A program made the translations under genes and the position numbers. From Epiperipatus broadwayi (lineage: Eukaryota > Onychophora > Udeonychophora > Euonychophora > Peripatidae), in assembly GCA_028023455.1 (NCBI GenBank), contig JAQFVV010000020.1, forward strand, positions 5,937,092-6,001,091: a stretch of 64,000 nt of DNA, written 5' to 3'. The notes under the pieces were generated by a model, which was not told the origin of the DNA, did no database searches, and saw only the letters and a program-made list of their open reading frames with translations. This document shows positions 1 through 12,767 of the stretch, in pieces (within the stretch, counting starts at the first letter, position 1; the number at the start of each line of letters is the position of its first letter).

Positions 1-92
1 CAGCGCAGCCGCATTGCAAGCAAGCAATTGTTTGCAGACGGTTGTTGCGGGTTCGCCTCCCGGCCGATGCTATGACATATAGAAAAAAAAAC
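1..92 (+). repeat. Family C repeat, tRNA-like SINE head fragment
   Basis: The stretch GCAGACGGTTG...GGGTTCGCCTCCCGG...GATGCTATGAC recurs at 26.97 kb (same strand) and, inverted, at 27.3 and 34.06 kb. GGGTTCGCCTCC resembles a tRNA T-arm / pol III B box. No full cloverleaf can be drawn, so this is a tRNA-derived repeat fragment cut by the window edge rather than a tRNA gene. Confidence 0.5.
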
Positions 93-1269
93 ACGAATGG
101 TGAGAGTTAGAGCAATTTTATATCCTTGATTTACTTGAGATAAAATAGATATCCATTTACTGAACAATCCTTGACATGTTAACCAAACATGTATAAACTG
201 ATGTACGTGTAAATTGTATGCGATATGGATTTTTTTTTTTAAAAAAAAAAAACAATACTTTTTTTTTTACAAAAAAAAAAAAAGAGATTAATTTAAACCT
301 TGATTAATTATTTTTTAAATAAAATTTGTTTTGCTGTAGAAAAATAATAAAATAGGATATTATAGATGTCTTGATTATTTCAATTAAGGATTATTTTGTA
401 GGATGTATTTTATCAAAATCTCTTTGCCTAGAAAAGATCAATAACAACCAAAAAACTTTTAAGATTGATGAGGAATTAATTCATTCTTTTAAACTTATTG
501 AATTCCTTTACTCATTTTTTTAAAAAAATAAAACAAGAAATAGTAATGAAGCTTTCAAGAATTGAACAATTTTTGAAATAATTATCCCACGTCTCTGTCC
601 ACATCTTTTTTTAAGGTGCTTTAAGAAATAACATGCATCGATAAAGAAATAAATTATAAAAAAAAAACATTAAAAAATGAAACATATATACTCATTTTAA
701 CTTAAATTCATCGAAGGTTTTAATCTTCAATCTCTCAGTGTATATAAATACTACATTATTTTGTTTTTCTTTTCATCAATATAGTGATGTACTCAAATTG
801 TATTATCTATATCAGTGGTGGCAAGGTTTTACACTTGAGATCCTCTTCCTTGACGTAGTCCATAACTTGTTTTTATCATGCCTAAATTATAAGTACGAGT
901 ATGTAAGGATATTCAATAATAAAACGGTAGTACTTTTAATTAATATGCAACGTTATATTTCCTAATATGTTAGTATTAAGCACATACGATTTGAAATGAA
1001 ATTTTTGAAACAAATTAATACACTAACAAAAAAATTAATATATATATATACAGAAACAATTTATTTTCATGTCATTTTTATTTATTTTTAGAAATTAAAA
1101 TCTTTCAAAAAAAAACCCCCCCCAACAACTTATCATCATTCAAAACTTAAGAGAATAGAATGTGAAAGTGGAATAAGAATTTAAATTTTTAATATGCTTT
1201 ATGCAAAGAGAAAATGAAGAATATAAAGCTTAATTTTGGAATATATGGTGTTGAAAAGAAAACATGATA
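93..1269. other. AT-rich DNA, no gene seen
   Basis: Contains poly(T)/poly(A) runs around 230-285 and a short C run near 1116. The 75-codon open frame at 738-965 has no protein-like composition or motif. I see nothing else. Confidence 0.5.
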
Positions 1270-1395
1270 AATTATTATTGAATATCCTAGCACCTCACTG
1301 CGGAAGCCAGTAGCAGAAACTGGTCTGGGATTGGGGATATTCTGCAAAGCTTTTTAAGAGCTTATTTGCGAGCTCTGTATATAAGATAAAATTAT
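1270..1395 (+). mobile_element. Family E hammerhead repeat, decayed partial copy
   Basis: Matches the arms of the inverted pair at 48.9-49.5 kb from GAATATCCTAGCACCTCACTG to GCGAGCTCT. The hammerhead core is damaged: the CUGANGA position reads CTGCGGA (1298-1304). GAAA (1316-1319) and the palindromic ACTGGT of stem III are kept, and the following TGGGATTGGGG still partly pairs with the upstream CCTCA. It is unlikely to self-cleave. Confidence 0.6.
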
Positions 1396-1763
1396 GTGTC
1401 AAATGGAATAAATACAAAAATGAAAAAAAAAAGAAATTGTATGGCATTTTGTTTAGGCTTGGAGATAAGCATGAAAATTATAAAAAGAAGATACTGAATG
1501 TAATGAAGCAACTTTTACTAAAGAGGGTTAAGAGAAGAAAAAATGAATGCATCAGTCTTGTTATAATGGATTGTAATAATAGTGTTTTTGTGCATAGAAA
1601 TTTCTGACTTTTCTAAGGAGTCATTTTTTATTATATTACTTACATCAAACAAACTTATAAAATTTCACTGTTATATAACAGACATATATAAACTTTAATG
1701 CAGAATTAATTTCATTTTTAAATTTTTTATATATACATATGCATATTTTAATTTATATTTTTA
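1396..1763. other. AT-rich DNA, no gene seen
   Basis: Low-complexity AT-rich sequence. No open frame, repeat match or structured element recognised. Confidence 0.5.
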
Positions 1764-1990
1764 TTACAAGCAAAACTCTCCATACAGTAGTGCCTCTCAG
1801 TGCAAGCAAGAGTAATCCATGGATAAGGCTTGTGCATAAAATTCCTCTCCAGTGCCTACTCATCCAATATTTACATACTAGTTTCTAGCCTGTGGCTTTC
1901 ATCAATGAGGAGCCTCGGATCTGAGAGCACTGCATCTAGATCTTAGGATCTAATGCAACCCTCCCGAAGCAATCATACTCCTCTCACAAT
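1764..1990 (-). mobile_element. Family A hammerhead repeat
   Basis: On the plus strand it begins AGCAAAACTCTCCATACAGT and runs through GGCTTGTGCATAAAAT. It is the same family as 20549-21048, 29233-29431 and the fragment at 29921. The minus strand carries a hammerhead-like core at about 1862-1912: TTGATGA (C3 mutated to T), a perfect AGCC/GGCT stem II, GAAA and palindromic ACTAGT. Loss of C3 should impair cleavage. Confidence 0.7.
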
Positions 1991-2633
1991 AAATAAGCTT
2001 ATAAATAATTCTAAGAACAGACTTCATAATGACCAAACTCCACACACTATATGTAAAATTGCATCTCTCCAGGCAGGATGCAAGGCTATCTATTTGTGGT
2101 GAATCATACGCATGGCTTCTCTACAAGGATAACTTAACACAGATATCTCTATAAACAAGCCATAAATAATCCTGAACATAAATCAATCTTTCTCAAATGC
2201 CAACTTGCAATGGGCCACACCTTTGAACCCATAGTAACCAATATCACATGCAGCAAGGGTAATGACTCCAATTGGAAAATTAAAGAGACCTGACATATAG
2301 CTAACAACCCTAACATTACATATAGAAAAGATTCATGCTTTCCCCTCTCTAAGAAATTGACAATATAATTTACATAAATTTAAATAAACTTATGACCTAT
2401 ATAATAAACTCTAGTATACATACATTAATGCTATGATGATGAGGACATGCATTATCCTCAAACAGTCTAAGCCTCAATAAGTAAATATTAAGCTTTTCTG
2501 AGTATAGCGTATAAGCACAAATATTGATAAAATACTTTACTATTACTGCTTATTAGCTAAAAAATAAAGATCTAAATTTAATGTAAGACGAAGTAATAAT
2601 ATGCTGAATTAAAAAACAAGCAGAAAATATTAG
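1991..2633. other. No gene seen
   Basis: Slightly less AT-rich than its surroundings but without open frames, known motifs or a repeat match that I can support. Confidence 0.4.
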
Positions 2634-3112
2634 ATGTGATATGTTGGACTATTTCCATCATCTATGAGTGAATGTTGAATGTATAGAAAATTTTAACTTT
2701 ATTAAAACTTTCCAAATACTGCACAAATGACTTGTTAGTAATAACACACACACAAAATTAAAGGACTCAGGAGGATTTGAACCAACCCTCATATATAAAT
2801 ATATCAAATTTCTACTATATGTTGCCTTTAACACAATAATGTTTGCCTTAAATTCAATATTAAAAAATCTAAAGGTGCGGGTTCAACCTCTAAGCGAATA
2901 TTGTCATTGTGCATATAGGCCAGCAACACCTGAAGAAGAGTGGAGAATAATACTACTCGAAGCATTGTGTAATTACTAAGCTGTGTTGTCTATTTGGATG
3001 TTATTACTAACAAGTTGTTTGTATTTGGTAAGTTTAAATAAAGTTTAAAATCTTCTATACATTCAACATTCACCCATAGATGATGGAAATAGTCCAACAT
3101 ATCACATCTAAT
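2634..3112 (+). mobile_element. Family D element with about 115-bp terminal inverted repeats and hammerhead-like core
   Basis: The arms at 2634-2745 and 2998-3112 are inverted copies of each other (TGTGATATGTTGGACTATTT on the left, its complement on the right). The centre holds GGAGGATTTGAACCAACCCT, a B-box-like GCGGGTTCAACCTC, and a hammerhead-like core: CTGAAGA at 2930-2936, a GAGT/ACTC stem II, then GAAG (2959-2962) where GAAA is expected. GUGU after the putative cut pairs with the ACAC before CUGAAGA. Relatives lie at 52.24-52.86 and 56.0-56.34 kb. Confidence 0.65.
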
Positions 3113-3279
3113 AATATACCATCATCACAAACCTTCAGACAAATATTAAACAAAAAATAATTTTATATGATTATACTTTCACAACTAATGAAAAGTTGAT
3201 ATACTTCTATAAGTGTTATGAGTTTACCCTTAACTTTACATCACAAAAGATATGTAGGAGTATATCAGAATATAGAATA

Positions 3280-4149
3280 CACCTGGGTCTCTTTTTACGT
3301 GGACTTATTTAACACGATTTTGAAGTTACGCGATTCATGTTTCACCGGAAGTCGATTTCCGATAATGTGCTATTACTTTAAATAATAAATTTCGCACACT
3401 TACGTTACATTGAAAATAATAGCACATTATTGGAATTCGACTTTCATCTTAGTAATTTCAATATTTTCAGTGCTTTATTATAGTAAGATTTTATGCAATA
3501 ATGAAATTAAAATCATGATTTCCACATTTTATGTATACACATATTAAATTTTACAAGATTATAATAAAAATTTGTTCAAACAGTGCATGTTAATTTTGCA
3601 TTTTAAATCACATTCTGTTTTTGCTTTTCAAAAAAGAATGTAATTAATTATTATTTTCTTATTAATGACACTAATTATTAACGTGCTCTTAAATTCCAAT
3701 GAGAGCTAAATGGTTGTATGTCTAGATATCGCGAGCTTCGTAAACAATTAATAAAATCATCGTCTCAAAGATTAATTACTAATTATGTTGTCACCAGAAA
3801 ATCATAATAATTAAAATGTGTATAAAAAATGTAAATTACTGTACTGTAAATTATGCATAAAAATATATTATTTTGAATAAAATTAAATATTATAGTTAAA
3901 AAAAGTTTGTCTTGTATCAATTTTTTTCAAATTTGAAATTTTTTATTAGTCATATTTTATTCCCTTATTTTTTTTTTTTGCACGAATTTTAAAGTAATTT
4001 TACATTGGTGCTTTGCTTTTATGCAAATTTTGAACAATCATAGACCGCACCCCCCCCTTTTTCAATGTAAGTTATGGCTATTTTTGTGCGATTTCATTTG
4101 CGCGGGTTTTCTGAGGAACCTATCTATCGTGTAAAACGAGACCCAGGTG
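3280..4149. mobile_element. Pogo/Tigger-like MITE with TA target duplication
   Basis: The ends read CACCTGGGTCTC...GAGACCCAGGTG, with similarity continuing inward (TTTTAC(A)CG). Both ends abut TA (3278-3279 and 4150-4151), the target duplication of the Tc1/mariner/pogo superfamily. Subterminal GATTTGCGCGGGTTTT-type sequence is typical of Tigger/pogo ends. At 870 bp with no open frame it is non-autonomous. It carries an internal inverted repeat at about 3343-3445 (GGAAGTCGATTTCCGATAATG...) that also appears in the foldback element at 24.4 kb. Confidence 0.7.
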
Positions 4150-4151
4150 TA

Positions 4152-5144
4152 CTTCATCTTTCTCTGCTCTAGCCCCATCTATTGTTAGCTTGGATAATCA
4201 ATAGTTTCTAAATAATAATGAAATTTCCTATAATAATCTGAAATATTTAAAGACGTTATGTTGACATTATTTGAGCATCTTAAGGAAAAAATATAAATGT
4301 GTGTATAAAACTAAAATTTCCCTCTTTTTATTATTTAATATTCTCCCACATAAGTAAAATTACTATTCTGCAGTTGATTGTTAATTTGTGCCCAAATAAT
4401 CTATTTTCAGATAGTGAAGAAGTGATCCTAAACATCACCAGCTAAATTAAAATGTTTATTCCATCTAGGCAACATTCTTCCATCAATGTTTTTTTCATAT
4501 GAGTTCTTCTGAATATAAATGACTAATACACACACACTAGTGTATAAAATTCTCTCTTTTAAATTAATTCTTGAAAGTACACTCACATATCTATATGAAT
4601 GTTCATATATAATTAGTCATCATAATAACTGGGGGTGTTTTACATTTGATTAGTTTAATGAGAATAAAAAATTGAATACTTAGTTTCTTATGAGATCATG
4701 TGACCTTTTGACTACCAGAAATGAGGATTGAGATTCAATACAGCATCTTTTGGTTCTCAAATCATTTACTTTACTACTGTATGACCATAATAATAAAACA
4801 GTAAGATTCGTATTCGAATCTTAACTTTCACCTTTTTCTGTCGTCTCTCACTGACCGGTTTATCCCGCCCAAATTTAAACTTTTTGATATCGAATTGTGT
4901 GTGTGTAGCAATATTAAAAATGTATAAATATATGTAGAATTCAGCATAAACACGTACACATTTCGATCTCAAATTAAACGCAATAAATAGGGATAAAATA
5001 ATATAATTTAGATTTCTTTTAGTTGTATAATTTTGTATAATTTTAATCATTTATTTTGCATTATAAAGTTCGTATTTATTGCTTTGTTTAAATTTCGTTT
5101 AATAATAATTCTAAAAAAATCTGATGTAATATTTTTAACCAAAA
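4152..5144. other. AT-rich DNA, no gene seen
   Basis: The 94-codon minus-strand open frame at 4766-5050 shows no conserved motif and an AT-driven composition. Nothing else recognised. Confidence 0.4.
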
Positions 5145-6315
5145 GACTGTTTTTTACGAGGCTCCTCGTAGACATCTGAAGTCACTCTAACTCAGCCGAT
5201 TCTTATGCTAAAAAATTTGTTCGATACGTTTTGAAGAGATTTTTAAAAGTTCTGTACGATGGTGACCTCTTCTGACTTATTTTACAAGTAAAAAATAAAA
5301 AAAAACGCATTTAAACCTAAACAAAGAAAGAACATTATTTGTGATTGGTTCTTAGCAAGCTCTCAGCCGAAAAAGACATTCTGATTGGCTGGAAAGAACA
5401 AAGAAACCGCCTGATCAAAGAAAATAAAGAAAAACGCTGAGATTTTCATTTCGAATCCAATTTTAAGTATTATAAAATTATATTTATGGAAATTAAAAAT
5501 TATTTTCAGAGAGAATAATAAAAAAACAAAATTATTTTTGAAAAATATTGAAGATTTTAGTACAAATATTGAAGATGTAGTAAAAAGAAATATTTACTTT
5601 TCTATAACGTAAAAGTCGATCTTTTTGTTTATATTATAGCTTTTATGTTGCCGAAATTGAATATTTTAGAATAAATAAATAGCAATTTATTTTTGAAAAA
5701 ACTTTCATTCTCTTCATAACCTGAAAAATTAATAATATACTTTTTATAAACGTATCTGAGTTGAATTTAATATTATAGGCGAATATGTTTTAACAATAGG
5801 CTTTGTCTTCAGTTTGTGAGTTGGCCAATTAAAAGATTTGATTTTTACCTCATACAACCAATCATTTAATTAGTGGTTAAAAGGTTAAAAGTTAAAATAA
5901 TCTTATGTTCCCTTTTTGTCTTTGAAATTTAAAAGCATCGGTCAGTGATAGATAATAGATTAATTAAAGAAAAATTCCCCAAAATATAATTAGTAAATGT
6001 AAAATGTAAACAATAGAACGGCAGCTTTCTTTAATTAAAAAAAACCAACAAAATGCATTGATTATCCTCAGGGCAGATTAAGTAGAACCTAAAATATCTT
6101 AACAAAAATGTGAAAGATCAAGATAAAAAAAAGAGGCCATCTTAGACTTGCTGGAGACATTCACTTAAACTTTAGCTTTGCTCTCGATCACTGAGAGTCT
6201 CCAAAAATAATAAAAATAATTTGTTCCTGCCAAGGTATGACTGAGGAAAGCACCTAGATTATTCTCCATCAGGAGATGGCCTATCAGATGCCGAACTTTC
6301 CATTGCCCATTGTAA

Positions 6316-6510
6316 ATTCACCATGAAGATCTGCTGCCTGAACTGAATGAGAAAGCTGCTGCTGCCGTGAAATTAAATGAAATATCTAAATACAAGAAAG
6401 AATTGCTACTCATGAACTATTTGCTATTAAACAATGGACTCAGAAAACTTCTTATAAAACAGGTACCTGTCTGTGTTCAAACTCTAGAGTACTCTAATAA
6501 TATGCTATAG
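6316..6510 (+). pseudogene. Coding-like remnant inside the inverted-terminal-repeat element, function unknown
   Basis: A 64-codon stretch between stops has a more protein-like composition than its surroundings: an acidic start (HHEDLLPELNEK), a short Ala run, then KYKKELLLMNYLLLNNGLRK. The preceding 50 bp read protein-like in another frame (GDGLSDAELSIAHCKF), suggesting one frameshift. It ends near a CAG|GT, so a host exon is also possible. I do not recognise the family. Its position between the arms makes an element-encoded or captured gene plausible. Confidence 0.25.
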
Positions 6511-6735
6511 CTTTTCTTCATACTACTTATCTAAATTATAAAATGTAAAACTACCATATGTATAACTAAAACTGAATAATTAACTTAATGTGTAAATTTC
6601 TCTACTAATCTAGCTTACCTCATTCTATCTTGGGTGCGTATTTTTAAAATCTACATTTTATCTATATTTATTATTTAATTATTGCATGCTCATAATTGTC
6701 TCTATTTTCAAAGTTTAAATCTATGATTGTTTGAA

Positions 6736-6854
6736 ACAGTGAATGCGTGTCACATTTTCATTAATATGTACTTCGTCGGGCTGAGGCAGAGACCAGCCTG
6801 ACATTCTTATTTCCTTAATAACTTCACTTTCATATAAATCGACACGCATTCAGT
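6736..6854. repeat. Hairpin-forming inverted repeat
   Basis: GTGAATGCGTGTC (6739-6751) is complementary to GACACGCATTCAG (6841-6853) apart from the last base, enclosing about 90 nt that include the first copy of the CTTCGTCGGGC repeat. Confidence 0.5.
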
Positions 6855-7315
6855 GCATCATTTATTGTAATGCAGGGTCTACTACTTCGCAAATGGCTGG
6901 CATATTAGTTGTAATAACTCCCAGTTTATATATGTTTTGTATTTATTAAATCTAATGAATAATTCTAGAAAATCACATTTCTTTGAGAGTCGCCAGAGTT
7001 CTTGAGTAAATGTTGGTAATGTAGGGCCAAGTCAGAAATCTATTTAAACCTCATCATAATCGTTTATACAGTATACATGTGATACGTTGTAGAGATGCGA
7101 TGACCCATTCCACCATGAAATTTCCGGATTCTTCAGGGTTGAAATTAACCCCAGTCATCCTACACAAGCGGGCATAATGGGTGCTCCTGTAGGACTTGAC
7201 CACGTCATGCAGCCAGCCAGCAAAACTGTGACACGGACCGCTTGTCCCTGGTTATGCTTATGTGACACCTTACTTCGTCGGGCCGAGGCAGAGACCAGCC
7301 CAACACTCTTATAAA
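6770..7315. repeat. Pair of about 43-bp direct repeats
   Basis: TACTTCGTCGGGCTGAGGCA... at 6770-6812 recurs with few changes at 7271-7315, about 500 bp apart. The sequence between (around 7150-7270) is markedly GC-richer than the window average. The origin is unknown. The 74-codon open frame over 7155-7379 on the minus strand follows from this composition and has no recognised domain. Confidence 0.5.
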
Positions 7316-9060
7316 CCCATTCACGGCTTTGCAGTTTCAATATACTGCCATTCCATATCACCTTTCTAAAGCGTACCATGTGTTCCTTTACTCAATTCTA
7401 TTATTATATATATCATTCTGCCTCTGCATTATCTTCGTAATTCACTCTCAAATAAATGTTTGCCCTTAGTATAAATAAATATTTTAATTAAATAAATATA
7501 TGTCTGCCATTACTCTTATAACCCATACTTTAGACTCTTGCATTGCAAAGGTATAAATCCCTCCAGGCATGCATTAGAAATACTTACTCGAGAATTTTAG
7601 GTAGCTAGATTACGCCCTCAAATAAATGAATTCCTTTTGTAAACAAATAATTAAATGGATTCTTTAAAATATAATCATGTCGCAAATCCCGCTACTGAAG
7701 CTTTTAATCCATAAATATTGTTAGTAAATGATCTTATTAAAATGTGTTAATAAATAATTTTAAACTATACGTCTGCAGTTACGTTTCACTTATTCGATAC
7801 CCATTCTATATATTTCCTCGATTATGTAAATATGAATGTTTAATTAATATTAGTTTGATTATTGGCTAACTCGAGAATAAAATCATGAGTCTCTTGCCTA
7901 TCCCTGACCACTGTGCTTAAGGAAATATTTACTAATGTTGCATCAGATGAGTTGTTTCATGGATTGTATTGTGGAACCAATAAACTATGTTCGAACTCAG
8001 TACCACGGGTGGCTTCGCTACTCAATGGTGCTGCTGTTCTGTATGGTGGTCGAATTCTGCACTATGTTTATGAGTCACACGTTTTCTGACCGTTACAATA
8101 TGTAATAGTACTGTAATTGAGAAAAATTAAGTCTATGCACAAAAATGAAGGAAAGAAAGTTAAAAATATCAAGCAATAAAGTAAACATTTCTATTTTCTT
8201 GAATGATATTATAAAGTAACCATATTACAAAAATATTGTTTTTAACAATACTCTACATAAGACCTATGGTGTTGTCATTAGAAGTGATAAAATGTTCATT
8301 AACTCTTGTAGCAGCTGTTACTTTATTGGCCAAATGAGGTAAAAGTCTAAACTTTTAATTGGTCAAGACACAAAGTCAACTGTCAAAATATATTTATCTT
8401 TTAATATTATATTCACTTTAGATTCATTTGTAAAAAGTATATTAATAATTTGTCAGGTTATGAAAATGAACAAAAGTTTTTTCAAAAATAAATTTTCATT
8501 TATAATTTAAAAATATTCGATAACAGCGGCAAATTTAAAACAAATATTGCTGACCAACCAAATAGCTTTGATGACATCAGTGATTTCTTGGTCAATTTTA
8601 CGTTGCGTAGATAAGTAAATAATTTTGTTAAAGTCTTAACTATTTTTTTAAAATAATTTTATTTTTAGCATATTTTATCAAAATAATTTATAATATGTCA
8701 AAAAATACATAAAAAATACTTTGAAGATGGTCTAAAACATTCGTTTATCACTTTCCAAATGAAAGAAAAGAAATCTTAGCAGTTTCGTTTTGACGAGTGG
8801 CTTTGACAAGCAGCTTTCTTTGAACTTGATGGTTACAGCCAATCAAGATGAAGAACATTCATCCTACTTCTTTTGTTATACTTTTGACATCAGTTTTAAT
8901 GATTTTTTACTTGTAAAATAATTCAAGAGAAGGCAGCATCTTACGGAACTTTTTTTAATCTTTGAAAAAAGCGCAAAATCTTTACCATAGCGTTAAAAAT
9001 AACAGAATTCAAGCAACTTGAAGTGGCTGCAAGTCATCTCGTAAGGATCTTTAAAAAGGT

Positions 9061-9554
9061 TAAATCATATTTAGATAACAACTTTATAAAAATGATTATA
9101 TTTCTAACCATTAAAGATAAATCTGTAATATGTGCAAAATATTAAAAATTACACGGTTAAAAATAAAAACACAAAATTATCTAAAATAGATGGATAACCA
9201 AAGTTTCTAATTCTTAGAGAATTAGGATACTTTTCTACAACTTATATTTGTAAAATATTTAGTTATTTAATTTATACTTATTCTTATCAATGAAAAAAAA
9301 GGGAGCACTCAAAATGTTTGTCATTTAATGGAAAGGATGTTGGAGCAGTTTTCTATACTAGCTTTTTCCTCTAACTAAAAATAATTAGTTTATCTATTTA
9401 GTAATCAGTAAAGGATAGTTACTCAGATTGATTATAAGCTGGTTGAACATCTGAAAAAATTGTAAGATAGTTAAAAATATTTTCAAATTTTCTTGGTCCA
9501 GATTTGAATCCAGATCATCATTGTTGCAGACATGTGCACTATCAATGCACAGTT
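9061..9554. other. AT-rich DNA, no gene seen
   Basis: No open frame of note and no repeat match recognised between the right arm of the inverted-repeat element and the TA microsatellite. Confidence 0.4.
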
Positions 9555-9561
9555 GTGCCCT

Positions 9562-9617
9562 TATTTATATATATATATATATATATTAATAAAAGAAAGT
9601 CAGATGTCACATGACTT

Positions 9618-9688
<71 letters not shown>

Positions 9689-9690
9689 CT
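9562..9690. repeat. (TA)n microsatellites
   Basis: Two TA tracts (about 9562-9585 and 9625-9690) flank a short stretch containing AAGTCAGATGTCACATGACT. That motif recurs near the ends of family E copies at 21.37 and 49.52 kb. Confidence 0.9.
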
Positions 9691-9699
9691 TGCATTAAG

Positions 9700-9905
9700 C
9701 ATGTTAATAAGCTCTAAACAAGTTTTCTTAATTTTTTTTATGATAAATGCTACTACAAGAGAAGGCATTCAAATCATCTTTATCTAGAATTATCCCCATT
9801 CCCAGATTGGTTTTGAGCTAGGGTTCTTTTCAGTGAGAAGCTAGGACACTAGATTCAAAAAAACCAACTCAAGCTAAGCATTTATCTAATAGGTAACTTT
9901 CAATA
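9700..9905 (-). mobile_element. Family E hammerhead repeat, decayed
   Basis: The reverse complement matches 21.4-21.73 kb: CCAACTC...CTCACTG, then a loop region and GGGAATGGGGA. In the core, CTGAAAA replaces CTGAAGA, CAAAACC replaces GAAACC and CCAATC replaces CCGGTC, which is consistent with CpG decay and loss of function. Confidence 0.6.
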
Positions 9906-11374
9906 AGATATATATATACCCGCAGATGATGAATATGTTAAAAAAAACTCCTGTCACATTAAAATAACTTTTATACATATTAATCTAAATCTTTTTTCAG
10001 ACTTATACATATAAATAGTAAAATATAATGAAATAACAATCCAGATATAATTTCAGCTATGACTGGATCAATACAAACTAAAATCACAACAAATAATAAT
10101 AATGATGATGCCGATAATGAAAATAATAATAATATTTGTCTGACTGGTGGATATCTAGAATGTTTATGGATTAAGATGTGAAATAATTTCCAAGATTTTT
10201 TTAGCTCCGTCTTAAAGCATGGCTTATGAGAATAGTAATTAATATACCCAGAACTAACCAAAAGTATAAAAACTATCATAATTAGAAATTGTACAGAAAA
10301 CTCTGCAGTGAAGATTAATTACCATGGAGATTTTGAATGCTTTAACCAAAATTATTGAAATTAAGCACTTTTCTAAGAAATGTGCAACTATTCTATAAAA
10401 TCTTTTTTTAAATGAATAACAAAAGTTAAATGCAATAATCAAATATTAATATTGAACAGATATTCAGGTTATATGTTTTATTGTTATTAATACTATTAAT
10501 GAAACTTTATTAAAAATATTGTCATTACTAATAATGTAATACTGTTTTTCCTGACTTAAATTTTACTGATTGCTTTTTTTCTGGTTAGTAAAAATGTTAT
10601 TCAATTGATTATGTTGGCATAAAAAATAGTATCTCATTTCATGTTGATAACTTGTGATTTATTAACTCTCCTTGTGTCTCACTATAGATCTTATAGTAGT
10701 TCTGCTATCTCCTACTTCTTTCTTATATTCATTCTTATAAAGCATTAGTTTTGATTCTGATTATTGAAGCTCACAAAATTACTAATATAAGCCCCATACA
10801 TTTTAGTTACAGTTTTGGTCAATAGATAGAATCTTATGTATTCTAAAATAATTGTGTTTGTCTGGTAACAAAAATAAATAGATCTGAGAAAAATATAACT
10901 TTAATGATAGTATTTGTGGATCTATTGTGTAAAGGTAAGTAATTTTTGTTTTTATATTTAAATTATAATACAAATAAAAATATATATGTTTAAATTAAAA
11001 ATAATTGAATGATTTGCTTGAGAGTTTATAAACAGTTTGAACATTCTGTAGAACTGGAAGTGGTCTTCAGGGTCTGCAGCTCTACCACCACACTTGATCA
11101 CTCATGATTACTTAAATTTAAACAGTTTTTAGTTATAATATAAGATAAAAAACATGAAATCATAACATTATTTTTATTCAGATATATATATACTTTTTAG
11201 TGGTAATTTTCATAGCATTTATCACTTTATATTATTAATAACATTTTAAAAATTGTATTATTTTTTATATTATTTATTATTACTTATATATCAATGTATT
11301 ATGATTTATATTATTTATTATATATATATATCAATCACAATGATGGCATTACAAAACCATTATGTTGTCTTTCT
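9906..11374. other. AT-rich DNA, no gene seen
   Basis: Contains AAT-rich low-complexity sequence near 10090-10140 and TA runs near 11180 and 11320. Minus-strand open frames at 9980-10279 and 10254-10442 lack motifs and look spurious. Confidence 0.4.
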
Positions 11375-11567
11375 TATATACTATTCTTTAAAATGAAATA
11401 TATTCAATTTATAGACAACTAAATACTTAAAATATATAAATAATAAACTTATTAATATCTAATCGATTTTCATTCAAAATACGAACCTTATCAAGATATT
11501 ATAACAATTGAAAAAATTCACGTGATTTACATATCATATACAGGTCAAACTTAACAATAAAGATGTT

Positions 11568-12300
11568 TTAAATTTTCCAATTTTTATTTAATGACCATTT
11601 TCCACCTAACTTAACTGACCCTTGTACTAAATTTATACATTTCTCTTTATTTTCATGCATATACAATGTTTCATATACTTTTCTTTCTTTATAATTTTTA
11701 CAATATTTGATGACTTCAATACTTTCTTCACAATTCATAATGTGTCCTGTTTCTAAAAAATGGCAAAATGGACCTGATTTAATATCTTTTCTATTTATAG
11801 CTCTGTCATGCTCTTTACCCCTTTCTATTTTACTTTTTGCTGACTGACCTATGTATATCATCTTGCATCTCTTACAAATAATTTTATAAACTATTCCTAC
11901 CCTATCATTCTTATCATTCCTTATTTTAGAATTACTTACTAGTTTTTTTAAAGATTTACTATTTTTTCATCCAATACCTATATTAAGATTTTTTTTATTT
12001 TCTATCATTTAGAATTTCATATACATCTTTAGAATATGGAATAGAAATCCATTTTTTATTTTTTATTTCAATTTTATTGCTAACTTTTTTATACCTATTT
12101 TTATTTAATAAAATATTTTTTACAATTTTACTATTATATCATATTCAATGTATTCATCTTGGATTTTCAATTTTTGCTCCATTGCATCTTTATCATTTAA
12201 TGTAAGGCTATCATTTTTTTCTTTTAACCCTATGAGTACCCCCATTTTTTGACACCAAGGTTGATAAGATTCTGGATGTATCATTCCTCTAACATTTTTA
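11568..12300 (-). pseudogene. PLE C-terminal GIY-YIG endonuclease, left arm
   Basis: Read on the minus strand, the N-terminal linker part (MIHPESYQPWCQK, then IQDEYIEY) is followed by GIVYKIICKRC and YIGQSAKSK...GKEHDRAI, then FCHFLETGH. GIVY and YIG are the paired GIY-YIG signature strands, separated by a CxxC, and the R/K...EH helix follows, as in PLE endonucleases. The last 97 codons (11568-11861) are open to a natural stop after LNKNWKI. Upstream there is a 1-nt deletion near the IEYDI junction relative to the right arm, and a TGA where the right arm has Trp. The protein is therefore broken, but the nuclease module is continuous. Confidence 0.8.
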
Positions 12301-12328
12301 TTTTTTATGTAGTGCTTTATATTAATTA

Positions 12329-12767
12329 TAAAAATGTTAGAGGAATGATACATCCAGAATCTTATCAACCTTGGTGTCAAAAAATGGGGGTACTCATAGG
12401 GTTAAAAGAAAAAAATGATAGCCTTACATTAAATGATAAAGATGCAATAGAGCAAAAATTGAAAATCCAAGATGAGTACATTGAATATGGATATAATAGT
12501 AAAATTGTAAAAAATATTTTAATAAATAAAAATAGATATAAAAAAGTTAGCAATAAAATTGAAAGAAAAAATAAGAAATGGATTTCTATTCCATATTCTC
12601 AGGATGTATATGAAATTCTAAATGATAGAAAAGAAAAAATAAATCTTAATATAGGTATTGGATGGAAAAATAGTAAATCTTTAAAAAAACTAGTAATTCT
12701 AAAATAAGGAATGATAAGAATGATATGGTAGGAATAGTATATAAAATTAATTGTAAAATATGCAAGA

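Larger units (their letters stand above)
5145..9060. mobile_element. Old 3.9-kb element with about 750-bp terminal inverted repeats
   Basis: The left arm (about 5145-5890) and right arm (about 8300-9060) are diverged inverted copies, by eye 75-80% identical with indels. Collinear landmarks are TTACGAG at the tips, TTTTTTACTTGTAAAATAA, CCAGCCAATCA, ATTTATTTTTGAAAAAACTT, CATAACCTGA and TTGGCCAATTAAAAG. The interior has no intact transposase. Long terminal inverted repeats of this kind occur in foldback elements and in Polinton/Maverick-type transposons. The superfamily cannot be settled here, and no clear target duplication is visible. Confidence 0.65.

Noticed and set aside
9532-9717. 61-codon Ile-Tyr open frame
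   Set aside because: Product of TA repeats.
12120-12380. Apparent protein start MTPRLIRFWMYHSSNIF on both strands
   Set aside because: Reads across the palindrome centre; the start is an artefact of the inverted junction, not a real N-terminus.
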